From: Ophiocordyceps camponoti-saundersi (nom. inval.) | Taxonomy: Eukaryota > Ascomycota > Sordariomycetes > Hypocreales > Ophiocordycipitaceae | Length of the DNA: 64,000 nt | Direction: 5' to 3' | Assembly: GCA_003339415.1 (NCBI GenBank) | Contig: PDHQ01000170.1 | Location: forward strand, 1 to 64,000 | Shown here: in pieces, positions 47,415-61,200 of the stretch | Numbering within the stretch: the first letter of the stretch is position 1 | Layout of the letters: every line of letters begins with the position of its first letter | Made by a program: the position numbers and the translations under genes | The notes under the pieces: model-generated | Database searches by the model: none | Seen by the model: only the letters and a program-made list of their open reading frames with translations | Told to the model about the DNA's origin: nothing

Positions 47415-48440
47415 AAAAATAAACTATTTTTATATTTTTAGTGCTAAAATAATCTAGAAACTTATTACTTTTACTTAATTTAAACTAAAAATTAGCTTAA
47501 AAACTAAAATATTATAAATCTAAGTAAGAGATATAAAATACTTTAACTTAGCTAGCTTATATAATATAAACTTTAATAATATTAAAGAAAATAAAAAAAT
47601 AATAATATATTATAATATTAAATATTTTATTCATATTTAAAAAAAATAAGCTAATAAAGCTTACTACTAAGGTAATTATAATATTACTTATATAGTTTTA
47701 AAATAATATAATAAAGTAATACTCTAATAACTTATTTTTTAAAAAATAGATAAAGTTTAATAAAATTTAATAACCTTTTATTTTAAATTATATTATATTA
47801 TTTTAAATATATTAAAAAATAGCTATAATAATTTTTAAAAAATAAAGATTTTATATTAATAATATAATTAATAGCGTAAATTTCTAAAGCTAAATATTTT
47901 AGCTTAATATAAAGCTAAGATAGTAAGATATTTAAAATAATAAATTATATTAATAATATAATTAAAAATTAATCTTTTTCTTTTAAAATTAATTAAACGT
48001 TTTATAACTTATAAAAATTTTAGAAATTAGATTAACTAATATATTATAATAATATTATTAATTAAGTAAAGTTTATTATAAGTAGCTTAATAAAAATTAA
48101 TATCTTAAAGCGTTATAAACCGCAGATAATAAAGGAATATTAATAATTTATTTTAAATAGCTAATACTACTAAAATTTACTACTCTCTTTTAAAGAAAAA
48201 TTAATAAAACTTAAAATAAAGTAATAATTAATCTTATAAGTAAACTTATATTACTTATATATATAACTTAATTTTTTATTATATTATAATTATATTATAC
48301 TCAAAAAAAATAAACTTTTCTTTTAAAATTTAACTTAAAATATTAAGAAAAAAGTAACTAATTTTATAATAGCTAGTAAAAAGATTTTATTTAATAAGGA
48401 TAAAATTATTATAATATTTACTAAAACTATTAACTATATT
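47415..48440. other. Extremely AT-rich degraded DNA, unidentified
   Basis: Nothing recognisable. It may be continuous with 50301-51119 and 52666-55793, as one older sequence into which the two G copies inserted. Confidence 0.45.
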
Positions 48441-50300
48441 TATAATAATAATAATAATTTATATATTAATATACTTTATATAGCTTAGAACTATCTTATA
48501 TATATTCTAGGAGGGGGAAAAACTAGAGAACTTAGAGTAAAACCTTTTTATTAAGCGTTACTTTAGCTTTAGGTTAGACCCCGCCCGCACCCGGTATTTG
48601 AAATATTTAATAAGTTAGGTATTAATTAATAATTTAAAAGCTAATATTTCCCTTAAAGTAGACTTTATAATAGTAAAAGTATACGTAAATTAAGTTTAAT
48701 ATAAAGTTTATATAGCTTACTTATCCTCTTAGCTATTATTATTATTATAAATTAAATCTTTATATTTAATTAAAGTAGCCTTAATAATTTAATTTATCGA
48801 GGCCTTATTAGTATAGCTTAGGAATATATAAAAACTCTACTATTTTATAATAAACCTTATAAATACTAATTCCGAAAAATAGCTAAATTATTATAGTAAA
48901 GCTATAAATAAGTATAGAGTTAAAGTTAAAGGAAAAGGTATTATTATATTCGCTTTCTAGCGTTTCCGCCTTAACTATTATTAGTTTCTAGTTAGCGCTA
49001 AAAGGGGAGGAGGGGTAATATATATAAAGTTCTAGTTTATAAACTTTTAAGGTTAAGTAATATATATATTTTTCGCCCGGTCTTATACCGCTCTTATTTT
49101 AAAGTTAAGTTAGCTTTGCTTAAAGTAAAACTTCTAATAAAAAAAGTAATAATATAGTTTTTTTTTATAAGCTATAAGGTAAGTAAACTTACCTTTTATA
49201 TATAAAGTAGTAAAATACTTATTATATTATAACTTTACTATATAATATTTAATAATATATTTAAGTTAGTAATATTAAGAATATTATTAAGGTTAGACTT
49301 TTAGCGTATATAATTTAGTATTAAAAATCTTTACTTATATTATTATATTTTTATTATAAATTTAATTTATATTTATTATATTATTAATAATAATTATTAA
49401 GAAACTTTACTAAATTTAAAAATAGAATTTTTTTATATATAATTATATTATTAAAACCTTATTTAATAACTTAATCTTTTTTTAAAAAGCTTCTTTATTA
49501 TTTTACTATAAAGCTTACGCTAATACTTTTTTTATAATAAAAATATAACTTTTATTAATTAAGTATACTTTTTCTCTAAAAGTAATATAAAGCTACCTTA
49601 GATTAGATTAGAGCTTATAAATAATATCTTAAAATATTATTATAATGTCGCCGCTAAGTAGTTTTCTTATTATAAGAGCTTAGCCTTACTTATAAAGTTT
49701 ATAATTAATACTTATTATAATCGCTTTAAAGCCTCGGATTTAAAATAAAGTAGCTATAAAATTAAAATAAATTATAAGCTATTACTTATATTACTTAAGA
49801 ATTTACTTTTCTATAGTTTTCTCTAGCGCTTTAACTATAATTATAGCTTATATTAGAGAAATTCCGCTCCCCCTAAAGCTATAAAAAGGAGAGGAAACTA
49901 TAACTATAATAGCTAAGAAAATATTCCTAACTAATAAAGTTAAAATTAGGGGGGCACCTCCCTAAACCTTTTTAAACTCCGCTATTTATTTAATAATTAT
50001 ATATATAAAAATAAAAGTATTTTTTAAAATAATCTTACTAATATTTACTTTAGCTTTTAATAAAGTAATAAGTATAAAAAACCCTTAAGTTTAAAATTAT
50101 TATAATTTAGAGTAAAGCTATATTTTAGGTAAAAAGTTTTCGCGGTTATAATTAACTTATATAGCGTCGCCCTCCCTCTTAAAGTTACTTTAAGTATAGC
50201 TAGCTATTACTATAAGGTAATAAAAGGAGCGGAATTTACTTATAATATAAGAATAAAAAGTCTATATTTACGTTACTATAAGCGCAGAATTTATAAAATA
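48441..50300 (-). mobile_element. Repeat G, copy 3 (full length, with the 313-bp block)
   Basis: Minus orientation: the AAT tail is at 48441-48460 and the 5' end, near GCGCAGAATTTATAAAATATATA, at about 50300. It carries the block at about 49030-49345 and the ORF1-like region beyond it. Its 5' end falls within about 10 bp of the corresponding ends of copies 4 and 5. It lies head to head with copy 4. Confidence 0.7.
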
Positions 50301-51119
50301 TATATATAAGAGTATAAATTAATTATATTTATAATTAATAATTCTAATAAATAATAAATAATATTAACTTTAGTATAAATAGAAAAAATACTATTTTTAT
50401 AGCTTATAAAAATAAAAATATATTTATTTTAAACTATAATAAAATAATACTAATAATTATTTATTAGGTATATAAGATAATTACTATATTAAATAATAAC
50501 TTTTATTATTTTATTAATAAAAATTATAAAAAATCTAATAAAAAAATAATAATATAAGATTTTAACTTTACTTTTAAGAAATTATAATAAATACTTTTAT
50601 AAACTTAATAATTAAGTTATTTAAAAAAATATTATTATTAAAAACTTTTATAATTTCCTATTATATTTAAATTATATAATAAGATAATAAAATATAGCTA
50701 ATACTTATAAATATTATAAAAATAGTAGCGTAAATAAATATATTATTTTATATAATAAGCTTAACTTTATAATATATTTTAACTTTAATAAAATTAAAAT
50801 TATTATCTTAATAAATATTAATAATATAATAATTAAAAAATAAGTAACTTTTATTTTATATATTTTAAAACTTAAGAATAATATTTTATATATTAAAATA
50901 ATATAAGATAAAGTTTAAGTAATTTTAAAATTAAAAGCTAAATTACTTTTTAAATAAAAATAATTAATTTTAAATAAAGTTAATATTCTTAACTTTAAAA
51001 ATATAATAAAGATTAGCTTTTATAAAAAGCTACTTACTTTAGCTTAAGTTTTCTAACGCGGACTAAAAATATAATAATATATTTATTAAATTAATAAATA
51101 ATAAATAGTGTATTATTAA
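50301..51119. other. AT-rich spacer between two head-to-head G copies
   Basis: Very AT-rich DNA with no readable gene. It separates the 5' ends of copies 3 and 4. Confidence 0.5.
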
Positions 51120-52665
51120 CTATATATTTTATAAACTCCGCGCTTATAATAATATAAATATAAACTTCTTATTTTTATATTATAAGCGGACTCCGCTCCC
51201 TTTATTACCTTATAATAATAGCGAGCCGCGCTTAAAATAACTTTAAAAAGGAGGGCGACGCTATATAAATTAATTATAACTATAAAACCTTTTTACTTAA
51301 AATATAACTTTACTTTAAATTATAGTAATTTTAAACTTAAAAATTTATTATTTTTATTACTTTATTAAAAGCTAAGGTAAATATTAGTAAGATTATTTTA
51401 GAAAATATTTCTATTTTTATATAGGTAATTATTAAATAAATAGCGAAATTTAAGAGAGTTTAAGAAAGCGCTTTTTTTACTTTAACTCTATTAATTAGTA
51501 ATATCTTTTTAGCTATTATAGCTATAATTCCCCTTTTTTCTATAACTTTAAGAAAAGCAGAACTTATCTAATATAAGCTATAATTATAGCTAAAATACTA
51601 GAGAAAACTATTAAAAAATAAGTTTTTAAATAATATAAGCGATAGCTTATAATTTACTTTAACTTTATTACTAGTTTATTTTAAGTTTAAGGCTTTAAAA
51701 TAATTATAATAAGTATTAATTATAAATTTTATAAGTAAGGCTAAGCTTTTATAATAAGGAGACTACTTAGCGGTAATATTATAATAATATTTTAAAATAT
51801 TATTTATAAGCTTTAGTTTAATTAAAAATAGCTTTATACCGCTTTTAGTAAAAAAGTACGCTTAATTAATAAAGGTTATATTCTTATTATAAAAAAAATA
51901 CTAATATAAGCTTTATAATAAAGTAATAAGAAAGTCTTTTAAAAAAATATTAAGTTATAAAATAAGGTTTTAGTAATATAATTATATATAAAGAAATATT
52001 ATTTTAAAACTTAGCGGAGTTTTTTAATAGTTATTATTAATAATATAGTAAATATAAACTAGATTTATAATAAAAGTATAATAATATATACCGCCCCTCC
52101 TCTCCTTTTAGCGCTAACTAGAAGCTAGTAATAGCTAGGGCGGAAACGCTAAAAAGCGAGTATAATAATACCTCCTCTTTTAACTTTAATTTTATACTTA
52201 TCTATAGCTTTACTATAATAGTCCGGCTATTTTTTAGGATTAGCTATTATAAGGTTTATTATAAAATAGTAAGACTTTTATATATTCCTAAGCTATATTA
52301 ATAAAGCTTTAATTAATTAAATTATTAAAACTATTATAATTAAATATAAAGATTTAGTTTATAATAATAATAATAGCTAGAAAAATAAGTAAGCTATATA
52401 AACTTTATACTAAACTTAGTTTACGTATACTTTTATTACTGCGGAGTCCGCTTTAAAGGAAATATTAGCTTTAAAATTATTAGTTAATACCTAACTTATT
52501 AAATATATAAAGTACCGGGTATAGACGGGGTCTAACCTAAAGCTAAGGTAACGCTTAAGGGGAGGGTTTTACTTTAAGCTCTCCGGTTTTTCCCCTTTTT
52601 AGAATATATATAAGATAGTTCTAAGTTATATAAAGTATATTAGCGTATAAATATTATTATATTAT
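51120..52665 (+). mobile_element. Repeat G, copy 4 (full length, without the 313-bp block)
   Basis: Starts near TATATATTTTATAAACTCCGCGC and ends in AGCGTATAAATATT with further ATT units. The junction where the block would sit (near 52085) reads directly AATAATATATACCGCC. The ORF1-like region is more degraded than in copy 1. About 1.55 kb. Confidence 0.7.
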
Positions 52666-54819
52666 ATTAGTAAAGTTAAAATTTTATTAAAAGAATATAA
52701 AATTATTTTAGTTTAATATTAAATAATATTTTTAAAATAAAAACTTTTTTTAAACTTTTTAATAAATATTTAATAATTACCTTAATTATAAGCGATAAAC
52801 TTATAATAGCTATTTATATATTAACTAAATTAATTTAAAACTATAAAATAAACTATATTAGAATTTTCTAAAATATTAATAATATAAAGTTTTAAAAAGT
52901 AACTAAAGATATTAAAAATATATTATATATTTTTTAAAAAATATTAATAAACTTATATTACTTATATTAAAAGACTTTATAATACTTTTCTAATTTAATA
53001 TTATAAAAATTAATAAATACCTTAAAATAATATTTATAAAAAAATATATATATAGTAAATTTTACTATTAGGAAATAATTAATTTAACTTATAATAAATT
53101 TCTTTATAATTAAAGTAAACTCTAATCTTATTACTTAGGCAAAATATATATTAATAAAAATCTTATTAACAGATAAATAATAATAATATTATATTTTTTT
53201 AAATTATATTATTAAAGTATTTAAAATTTAAAGTTTATTAATAAGACTTTAAATATAATATATAAAAATAAAAAAATCTAATAAGTAATAAAACTAACTT
53301 TATTTATAGCTTTAATTTTTAACGCCTTAAAATAGTTAGTAGTAAAGTAAAAAACTAATAAGTAGCTAACTTATATATTTTTAATAAACTAGTAATCCTT
53401 AATATATACCTTATATTAAGATAAGAGTATATATTAATAAACTTTTACGGAAAAAGGTTTATTTTTATTATTAATATTAAGTTTTTTTTACTAATTTTTA
53501 GTTTATCTTAACTATATAAAAAGATTTACGCTAGTTACTTATAAGGGGCTAGAATAATTTAAAATTATTTTAATAAATTTTAAAAATTCTCTTACTTACG
53601 CTTAAAAATTTATAAACATAATCTTATAAGATTATAACTCCTTTATAATAGTTTATATTAATAATATTATAATTTATCTAATATTATAGTTAATTATATA
53701 AAATATATTTATTATATTTTTAAAATTTTTTAACCAGAAAATATTATACTTTTTAAATTAAAATTAATTTTTAAATATCCCTTTATTTAACTCTTAAAAT
53801 ATAAAGTTAATATATTAAGTATTATAAATACTAAAAATAAGGTTTAAGTCTTTTAAAGTATTATATTCCCTAATACTTTAATAAATTTAAAAAAATAGCT
53901 TAGTATAGTTAGCTAGTAAAAGTATTCCTACTTATAGTTTATATAATTAGTAATATTATTATAAATAAAAAAACCTAAACTCTTTTATTAAAGATAAAAA
54001 AAGGAGTATTTATAATAATATTTAAAAAGGTATAATATACTTTATATACTAAGTTTAAGCTAACTTTTAAAAAATAAGCTATTTTTTAAGTAATTATAAA
54101 TAACCTAACTATATTATAATAATTATAATATTAAAATTTAGTAAGTTTATTTATTATTTAACTAAATATATATAAAGATTATAAATTTAAAGTTATAATA
54201 TATTATATTATCTTGTTTTATAAATAAGATTAATATAGCGTTTTACTTAATTTTAAAATCCGCCTTATTATATACTTAAGCTATATACTCTAAAGCAGAG
54301 AATTATAATATTAGTTTATAAAACTTAAAATAATATACTTTATATAAGCGGTATAGAAACTTTAAATATTAATTTTATTAAGTATAGCTTTAATTATTAT
54401 TTTAATAAATTATATAAATAAATAAGTAATCTTAAAATAAATATTACTATTTATTAAAAGTAAATATAATAATAATAAGCTTATTAACGCCTCTTAATAC
54501 TTAGATTAGTTCCCTTTAATAGTTTATTATATATTAAGAATAGTAAATATTATCTTAAATATACTCTCCTAGCTACTATTTACTATACTAAGTAAGATAA
54601 ATATAAACTTTATTAATAAACTAAATAATATATAGTAAAATAATATAATAAGTAATATAATATTTTATATAGCGAAGATATTTATTTAATTAGATTTAGA
54701 AAAATATATTAAAAAAGCCTACTTAATAAATAAAAGGTAATAAAGAATTATTAAATAAACTAAAAATAACTAAACGCTTCTAAAACTCTTTTTTTATAAG
54801 TTTAATAAGCTATTATTAA
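52666..54819. other. AT-rich degraded DNA, unidentified
   Basis: No recognisable protein, repeat partner or RNA gene. Composition matches the other degraded element bodies. Confidence 0.45.
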
Positions 54820-54990
54820 AGTTTAAAATTAGTTAGTTATAATTAACTAATAACTAAGTTAAGTTTAATTATAACTAATATATATACTTTTTAGTTAGTT
54901 ATAAGTTAGTTATTTTAATAACTTTAGTTAGTTACTAAATAAAGTAACTTACTAATTTAAGATTAAAAACTAAAATAACTAAAGTTTAAT
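54820..54990. repeat. Cluster of inverted TTAGTTA/TAACTAA motifs
   Basis: TTAGTTAGTTATAA, AATTAACTAATAACTAA and AGTTAGTTATAAGTTAGTTA alternate with their complements, giving several possible hairpins. It resembles the TAGTC/GACTA cluster at 600-778 in layout but not in exact motif; it could be subterminal repeats of a DNA transposon. Confidence 0.45.
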
Positions 54991-55793
54991 TAGCTTATAT
55001 AAGCTGTTTTAATTAAGAAAAAAAATTTAATATATAGCGCGGAGTCTTTATATTATAAAGCTTAAGTTAGATTTTTAAGAAAAGGAATATTAGCTAAGAA
55101 AATAAATTTTTAGTAAGGTAAGCTTAAAAGAGAAAATAAAATCTATTAATAATCTTATAAATAATAGAAAATAAATACTAATAAAGAATATATAGCTTTT
55201 AAAAAGCTTAATAAAGAAAAAAAAAGCTTTATTATTAAAAATATTAAAGCTAATAGCTTATTAAATTATTATTTATTAATATATATAAAGTTAATATTAA
55301 TAGAAAATATATTATTAGCTAGAAAAACTTATATAATAATAAGTAAAAGAAACTAGCTATAAGAGAAGACTAATAAGCTTTAATTTTCTTCTTTTAAAGC
55401 TTTAATCTTCTTTTTTTAAAGCTTTATTTTCTTTTTTTTTAATTTACTAGAAATTAATAAGTATTTAATTCTAGTTTTTAAATAAAATTAACTACTTAAT
55501 AGTTTCTAATTTTAAGTTATTTCTTAATAATATAATTATATTATTAAATATAAAAAATATAACCTTAATTAAAGCTAATATAGCTAAAATAGCTAAATAT
55601 TTCTAAGCTAAAGTTATTTTACTTATTTATTATTTATATACTAAGGGCCTTTATAATATTTAAAGCTTTTATAATATATTAAGTAAGAAAAATCCCTTAA
55701 AGTAAGGTAAAGCCCCTTAACTATAAAAGGAAAAGCTTCTTATACGCTTATATAAAAGTATAATAATAGCTAATAGTAGTATAATATAATAAG
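54991..55793. other. AT-rich degraded DNA left of Gypsy 2
   Basis: Near 55380-55440 a short AAGCTTTAAT(C/T)TTCTT unit repeats two or three times. Nothing else was recognised. CTTAT at 55794-55798 is the left target duplication of Gypsy 2. Confidence 0.45.
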
Positions 55794-55798
55794 CTTAT

Positions 55799-56132
55799 TA
55801 TTATACGCTAGTATACTAATATTTATAGGGATTTCCTCTAAATAAGTTATAGTAATTTTCGAGGATTTCTAATTATAGTTATATAACCCTTAGGAACCTT
55901 ATTATAAAATTACTTAGAATAGACTTTAGGGGAAATTATTAGAAAATATAATCGCTTCCTTTACTTAGGATTTTACTATACCCTCTCCTATCTCTACTAG
56001 TATATACTCTTATATATTTTACTAGGATTTCGCTTATAAGATTTTTCGTCTTTTTTTTCCTTTCTCCTTAGCTTAGAATCTTTATTTATAATATTAATAT
56101 TATTATATACTTAATATATCCTAGCTATAATA
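55799..56132 (+). repeat. Gypsy 2, 5' LTR
   Basis: 334 bp. The target duplication copy CTTAT precedes it. It matches the LTRs at 18844 and 62984. Confidence 0.82.
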
Positions 56133-58100
56133 CTATTCTCAGCTTACTCTTTATTAGTTTATAAGTAATAAATATATATTAGATTTTTATATTTTTATAT
56201 AAGATAGAAAAAAACTTATATATAATTAAAACTTTAACTATAACTAGCTTTAAATTATATATCTAAAGCCCTTAATTAAACTTTTAAGTAATTAAAGAAA
56301 CTTACTTTAGAAACGCTTAACCTTATAATAAAATAAAGTTCTAGTAAAAACTAAACTAAGATTATAGCTACCTTTTTATAAAATATAGCTAATATAATTA
56401 TATTATAAAAGTTATATAAAAAGATAATATAATTATAAGCGTAAATTATAAAACTTTAAAGTTAGTTTACTTAGAAAAACTAAAACTTAAATTTAAAAAA
56501 AACCTATTAAAAAGTATTAACTATATTTAAAATTAGCAAAAAGATATTTATTTTAATTAGAAAGGCCGCTTAGGATACTTTTACGCTAATTACTCCGGTA
56601 AAATAGCTAAACCCCTTTTACTTTAATTCCGCGAAAATTTATTATAAAAAAGTAAGTAAGTTTTTAAGTAAAAAGGAGAACTTTAGTACTTTCCTTATAA
56701 ACTTAAAAGATAAAATAAAATTTAATAAAATAATTTTCTATAATAAGTAAAATAGGATAAGTATTCTATTTTATACCTTAAAAGGAAAAGCTTATAAATT
56801 ATTAGAAACCTAGTATAATTTAGAAAAATACCCTTTTTCTAAATTAGCTAAAACAGTTTAATATTTAAAGTCCGCTTATAAAAATCCGAATAAATTCGTA
56901 AAAGCTATAAACCGGCTTTATAAACTAAACTTTTCCTTAAATAATAAATAAAAAATCTAAGAGTTTCTTATAAAGTTTAATTACTTTATAGCTAAAACTT
57001 AAGTTTTCTTAATATAAATTACGTATACGCTTTAAGATTATTTATTTACTAACTTTAATATAAGCCTTTTTATAAAGGCTAAAAACTTATAATAATATAT
57101 AAGGAATTCTATAAATATATAAAAAATATTATATTTTACTAGAAGAAAAAGTTTACTTGCTAAAAAGCTATATAAAAAGCTTATTAAAGCGATAAGGTAA
57201 TATTAATAATATAAAAGAAAAAAACTATAACTATAATTATAACCTTATATTAAAAAAGCTAGCTTTTAAGTAAAAATAAAGAGAAAGTCTATTAGGAAGA
57301 TAGCACTTATTTTATTTATAAAAAAAAGCTATATAGCTAAGAACTATATTAATTAATAAAAAATAAAAAAGGTTTATAAAGTTTAAACGCCCCCGCCTAA
57401 TTCTATTTAATTAGATAACTTGAATTTAAGAAAATAGTAAAACTATTATAAGGCTTTTTAATAATCCTAAAAATATTATATATAAAATAAAAAGTAAGAG
57501 AGTTATTTATTATTAATAATTAAGTTTAAATTAATAATATTACTTTTTATACTTTTACTTTATATAATATTAAAGTAAATACTTATTTTTTAATTAGTTA
57601 TTATTTTATAAAATAAGTAATAAAGCGCTTAAGCGCTAAGCTTATTTTTATTCTTCCTATTTTTTTTAATAATTTTTAAAGCTATTAAGCTAGCTTAGTT
57701 TATAAATACCTAATTATTTCCTTAGTAATTAATAAATAGTATTTTTCTTAGAAAATTTACTAAGTAACTAACTATGTTTAAGATCTTTTTATTAGCTTAT
57801 TTTAAATAGCTAAGAAAAGGTTATTACTTAACTATATAGGTTAGAAATTAGTTTAGTTAAATAACTTATATACTTTTATTAAATACTCGCCCTTAATCTT
57901 ATTATCTAAAAAGCCCTTTTTTACTAGAAACCTAATTTAGCTATTTAAGTAAACGCTAAATACTAAAACTGCTTTCTTTATAAAGATAAGCGTAAGTATT
58001 AGATCCTCTAGCGTTTATAAAGGAAAAAGAACTTTATATAGCTTATAAAGGAAAAAAAGCTAGCTTAAACCTTAACCTAAACTTCCTAGGAAGCCGATAA
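56133..58100 (+). pseudogene. Gypsy 2 gag and protease region, degraded
   Basis: Colinear with 19172-20980 of Gypsy 1. The zinc-knuckle region is at 57308-57347, reading YFIYKK, then one extra A that shifts the frame, then SYIAKNY; the three Cys and the His of the pattern Cys-x2-Cys-x4-His-x4-Cys are all Tyr. Stops occur at Gln and Trp codons throughout. The sequence then continues past the point where Gypsy 1 was interrupted (CTAAATACTAAAACTGC, near 57955-57970), which shows the uninterrupted target site. Confidence 0.7.
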
Positions 58101-59200
58101 TATAAATAAAAATACTTTAAAAAAGTAGCTTATTTACTAAATATAATAAAACCTTTACTATATATAATAAAAAAAGATAACCCTGCTAATATTTATAATT
58201 CTTATAAAATTAAAAAATAACCCTAACTTAACTATAATTATAAAGCTAAGTTTAGCTAGCTATATATATATAAGATAAGAAATCTTATTCTTTTAAGGAG
58301 AAGAACTTAAGTATATTACTTATATATAAAATATAATTCCTCTAGTTTTTATATATCTTAAAAAAATTTTTAATAAAAAGGAAGCTTATATTCTTACTAA
58401 CCCTTAACTTAGTTATAATATTACCTTAAATTTTAAAAAGCTCCTAAACTTAGTAAGACCTCCTTTTTATAAAATACTTATAAAATATTTATTATTATAA
58501 AAAGAAACTATTAATTATTTACTTAAAATTAGGTTTATTAAGCTAAATATTAATCTTTACGCTACCTTTATTCTTTTCGCGCTAAAGCTATACTTAATAG
58601 CTTAGCGTTTTTATTTTAATTACTAATAGATAAATAATTATTTAAAAAGTTAAATTTTACCTATTCCCTTTTTAGAAAATATAGCGTTTAGCTACTAAGA
58701 GGCGAAATAGTTTTTAAAAATCGATATTATTTAAGTATTTTACTATCTTTATTTTAACCTATTTTTAAATACCTTATAGCTTTCTATATAAAGTTTAATA
58801 GATTTTATTAGCTTATTCTCTTATTTAGCTTTAAAGTAAGGCTTATTTAGTTTTAGAACTTTATTAACGCTTAACTTTATAATCTCCTTAACTAATATAT
58901 AAATATATATACCGATAATATATTAATTTATTTAAATAGCGAAGAAAAGGAATATTAAAAAAAATACTAAAAGATAATTTAATATTAATATTAAGTAAAC
59001 TTATAAGAGGATATTTAAAAATTAAAGTTTAATATTATAGAAGTTAATTACCTTAATATAATATTATATATAGGCTAAAGAATAAGCGTAAACATATATA
59101 AGATATAAGTAATCTAAGATTAGAAGTTTAAAAATTTCTAAGATTATAAAGCTATTTATTTATTTATAAGACTTTATAACTTTATTTAAATCTTTTATTA
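58101..59200 (+). pseudogene. Gypsy 2 reverse transcriptase, degraded
   Basis: Colinear with the RT remnant of Gypsy 1. NYLLKIRFIKLNINLYATF near 58515-58570 is the RT start block. A FINA*LYNLLN*Y stretch near 58855-58905 precedes the catalytic box YTDN at 58908-58919 (YTDD expected) and ILIYLNS. The second catalytic Asp (GAC) has become Asn (AAT). Order and sequence fit Ty3/Gypsy. Confidence 0.8.
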
Positions 59201-59500
59201 TTATATTAATACTATTATTAAGCCCTTAAACTATTTTTTAAAAAAAGATATTACTTTTAAACTTAAACTAGAATAAAAGGAGGCTTTTAATAAGATAAAA
59301 AAGCTAGCTATATAAGCTTTAATACTCGCCTTTCTCCGCCTAAGACTCTTAACCTAACTTAAAACTAATATTTTCCGAAATATTACTATTAGTATATTTT
59401 AATAATAATAAGATAATTAAATATAAAAGCTTATATAAGCTTTTTTTTAAAATAATAAACTTAGTTAAATATACTTACTTAATCTAAAACTATAAACTCC
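59201..59500 (+). pseudogene. Gypsy 2 RNase H start, degraded
   Basis: Near 59265-59400 the plus frame reads KEAFNKIKKLAI*ALILAFLRLRLLT*LKTNIFRNITI. This is the well-known block that links Gypsy RT and RNase H (family: EAF..LK......P.L..FD...P....TDAS..A.G). The catalytic Asp of the TDAS motif reads as Asn. Confidence 0.8.
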
Positions 59501-61200
59501 TTATTATAATATAAAGCTTTAAGTATTTTTACCTAAAGTTATTTAGTTAAAAGTTTAATATAATTACGAATTATAAAGCTTTAATTTACTTTATAATAAA
59601 AAGACTACTTTTTATTTATTAGGTTTAATAATTTAATTTCCTTACTTAGTTTAATACTTATTTTTTATACCGCCTTAGCTAATTAAATATAGCTACTAAT
59701 ACCTTTTTATAGAAAATAGCTAAGCTTCTAATAATAAAAGCTTATAAAAAGGAAGAAAGGACGCTTATAATAATTCCCCTAGAAAGCTTTAAATTTAACG
59801 CCTTAACCTTAACTCTTATAATTACCCTTATCCGCCTTATAAAAAACTCTATCTTATTAGGAGTAAAGTTAATATAATTAATTTAAAAAAAGAATATAAG
59901 CTAAAACTTTAGATTTTATAATAATTTTTTTATAATACTTAGGTAAGATAATTAAAAGCGATTCTTCCTTTATATTACTTTAATTTAAAATATATATAAG
60001 CTAGCTATCTTTGCTTATAAAAGGTAAAATAAAACTATTTAAATACTTTAATAAAGCTATTACTAGCTTAAGATAAAGTAAAATATCCGCCGGTATATTT
60101 ATAACTACTATAAGTCTTAGAGGAATAAAACGCTATAAGATAAGACCTTAAGTTTACTATACCCTTTACTTATTCTAACTTTTTTATAAAAATATATTAT
60201 TTATAATAAAAAAGTAATAATAGAAAACCGCTTTAAGTATAACTAGATTTAAACTTTTATTTATAAGTTAAGTAAGATTATTGCTATATTATTAAATAAA
60301 GAAAATAATATAGCTAAAGTGCTTATAAAATACTATTTTTAATACTTTTATTATCTTTTTAATATATTAAATATATAAATTATTAATAATATTAACTTAT
60401 TTATCTTAAAATTCTTTAAGGAAATTAATTAATTAACTAAAATTAAGTATTATTATAATTACGCCTTTTACCCTTAAATATAAGGAAGTATAAAGGTAAT
60501 TAATTAATACTTAGATTAAAAGCTATAGTTTTATATAAATAAGCGTTTAGATAATTAAAATACCTTCCTTCCTACTTTAGACTTTATATATAACTCCTCT
60601 TAGCACGCGTTAATCGGTATAGCGCTATTTATAATTACTTTCGGAAAGAATATCCGGAACCCCCTTTTAATATCTAGCTTTTTAAATTCCTCGGACGCCT
60701 TAAGCTTTATTATTATAATATATAAACTTATCGCCTAAGTATAGGAAATATAATAATAAGCGTAAGCTATAACTAAAAAAATATATAATAGGTAAAAGAT
60801 ATAAGCTAATAGAAAATATTACTTAGTAAACTTTATAGTTAATAATAAGGTATTCCTTAGCTATAAAGGCTTTTTTATATCTATACTTATAATATACTTT
60901 AATATATAATAGTTAGGACTTTTTATAATTATTAAGAAATAAAGCTATAGCTATATTTTTAATTTATTAGATAGCTATTAGATAATAAACTTATTTTACG
61001 CTAATCGCCTTTAGAGAGCTATTATAAATCTCTTACTTAGGGAAAAAACGCCTCTTACTAAACTAGAAAATATTAATAATATACTAAAATAAGAGGTAAA
61101 CTAAATTCTTTAATTTTATATATTATAAAATAATATTATTCGTAAGAATATTAAGTTTATTAATATAGTTATAACTTAAATAAGATATAATACCTTACTA
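59501..61200 (+). pseudogene. Gypsy 2 integrase, degraded
   Basis: Near 60385-60460: LIFISKFFKEIN*LTKIKYYY (family: GP.F.S.FW....L.G), then YAFYP*I*GSIKVIN*YL at about 60455-60505, equal to the YHPQTDGQTE..NQ.L motif, then F.YNSS*HALIGIALFIITFGKNIRNPL at 60585-60675 (family: YN...H..TG..PF...YG). These fix the integrase core. The C-terminal end runs to about 61200. There is no sign of a chromodomain. Confidence 0.8.

Noticed and set aside
48441..52665. Single DNA transposon with inverted repeats of about 1.8 kb
   Set aside because: The same unit occurs singly and in other orientations (39971, 44397, 61450), with (ATT)n tails and one variable end, so two separate head-to-head copies explain it better.
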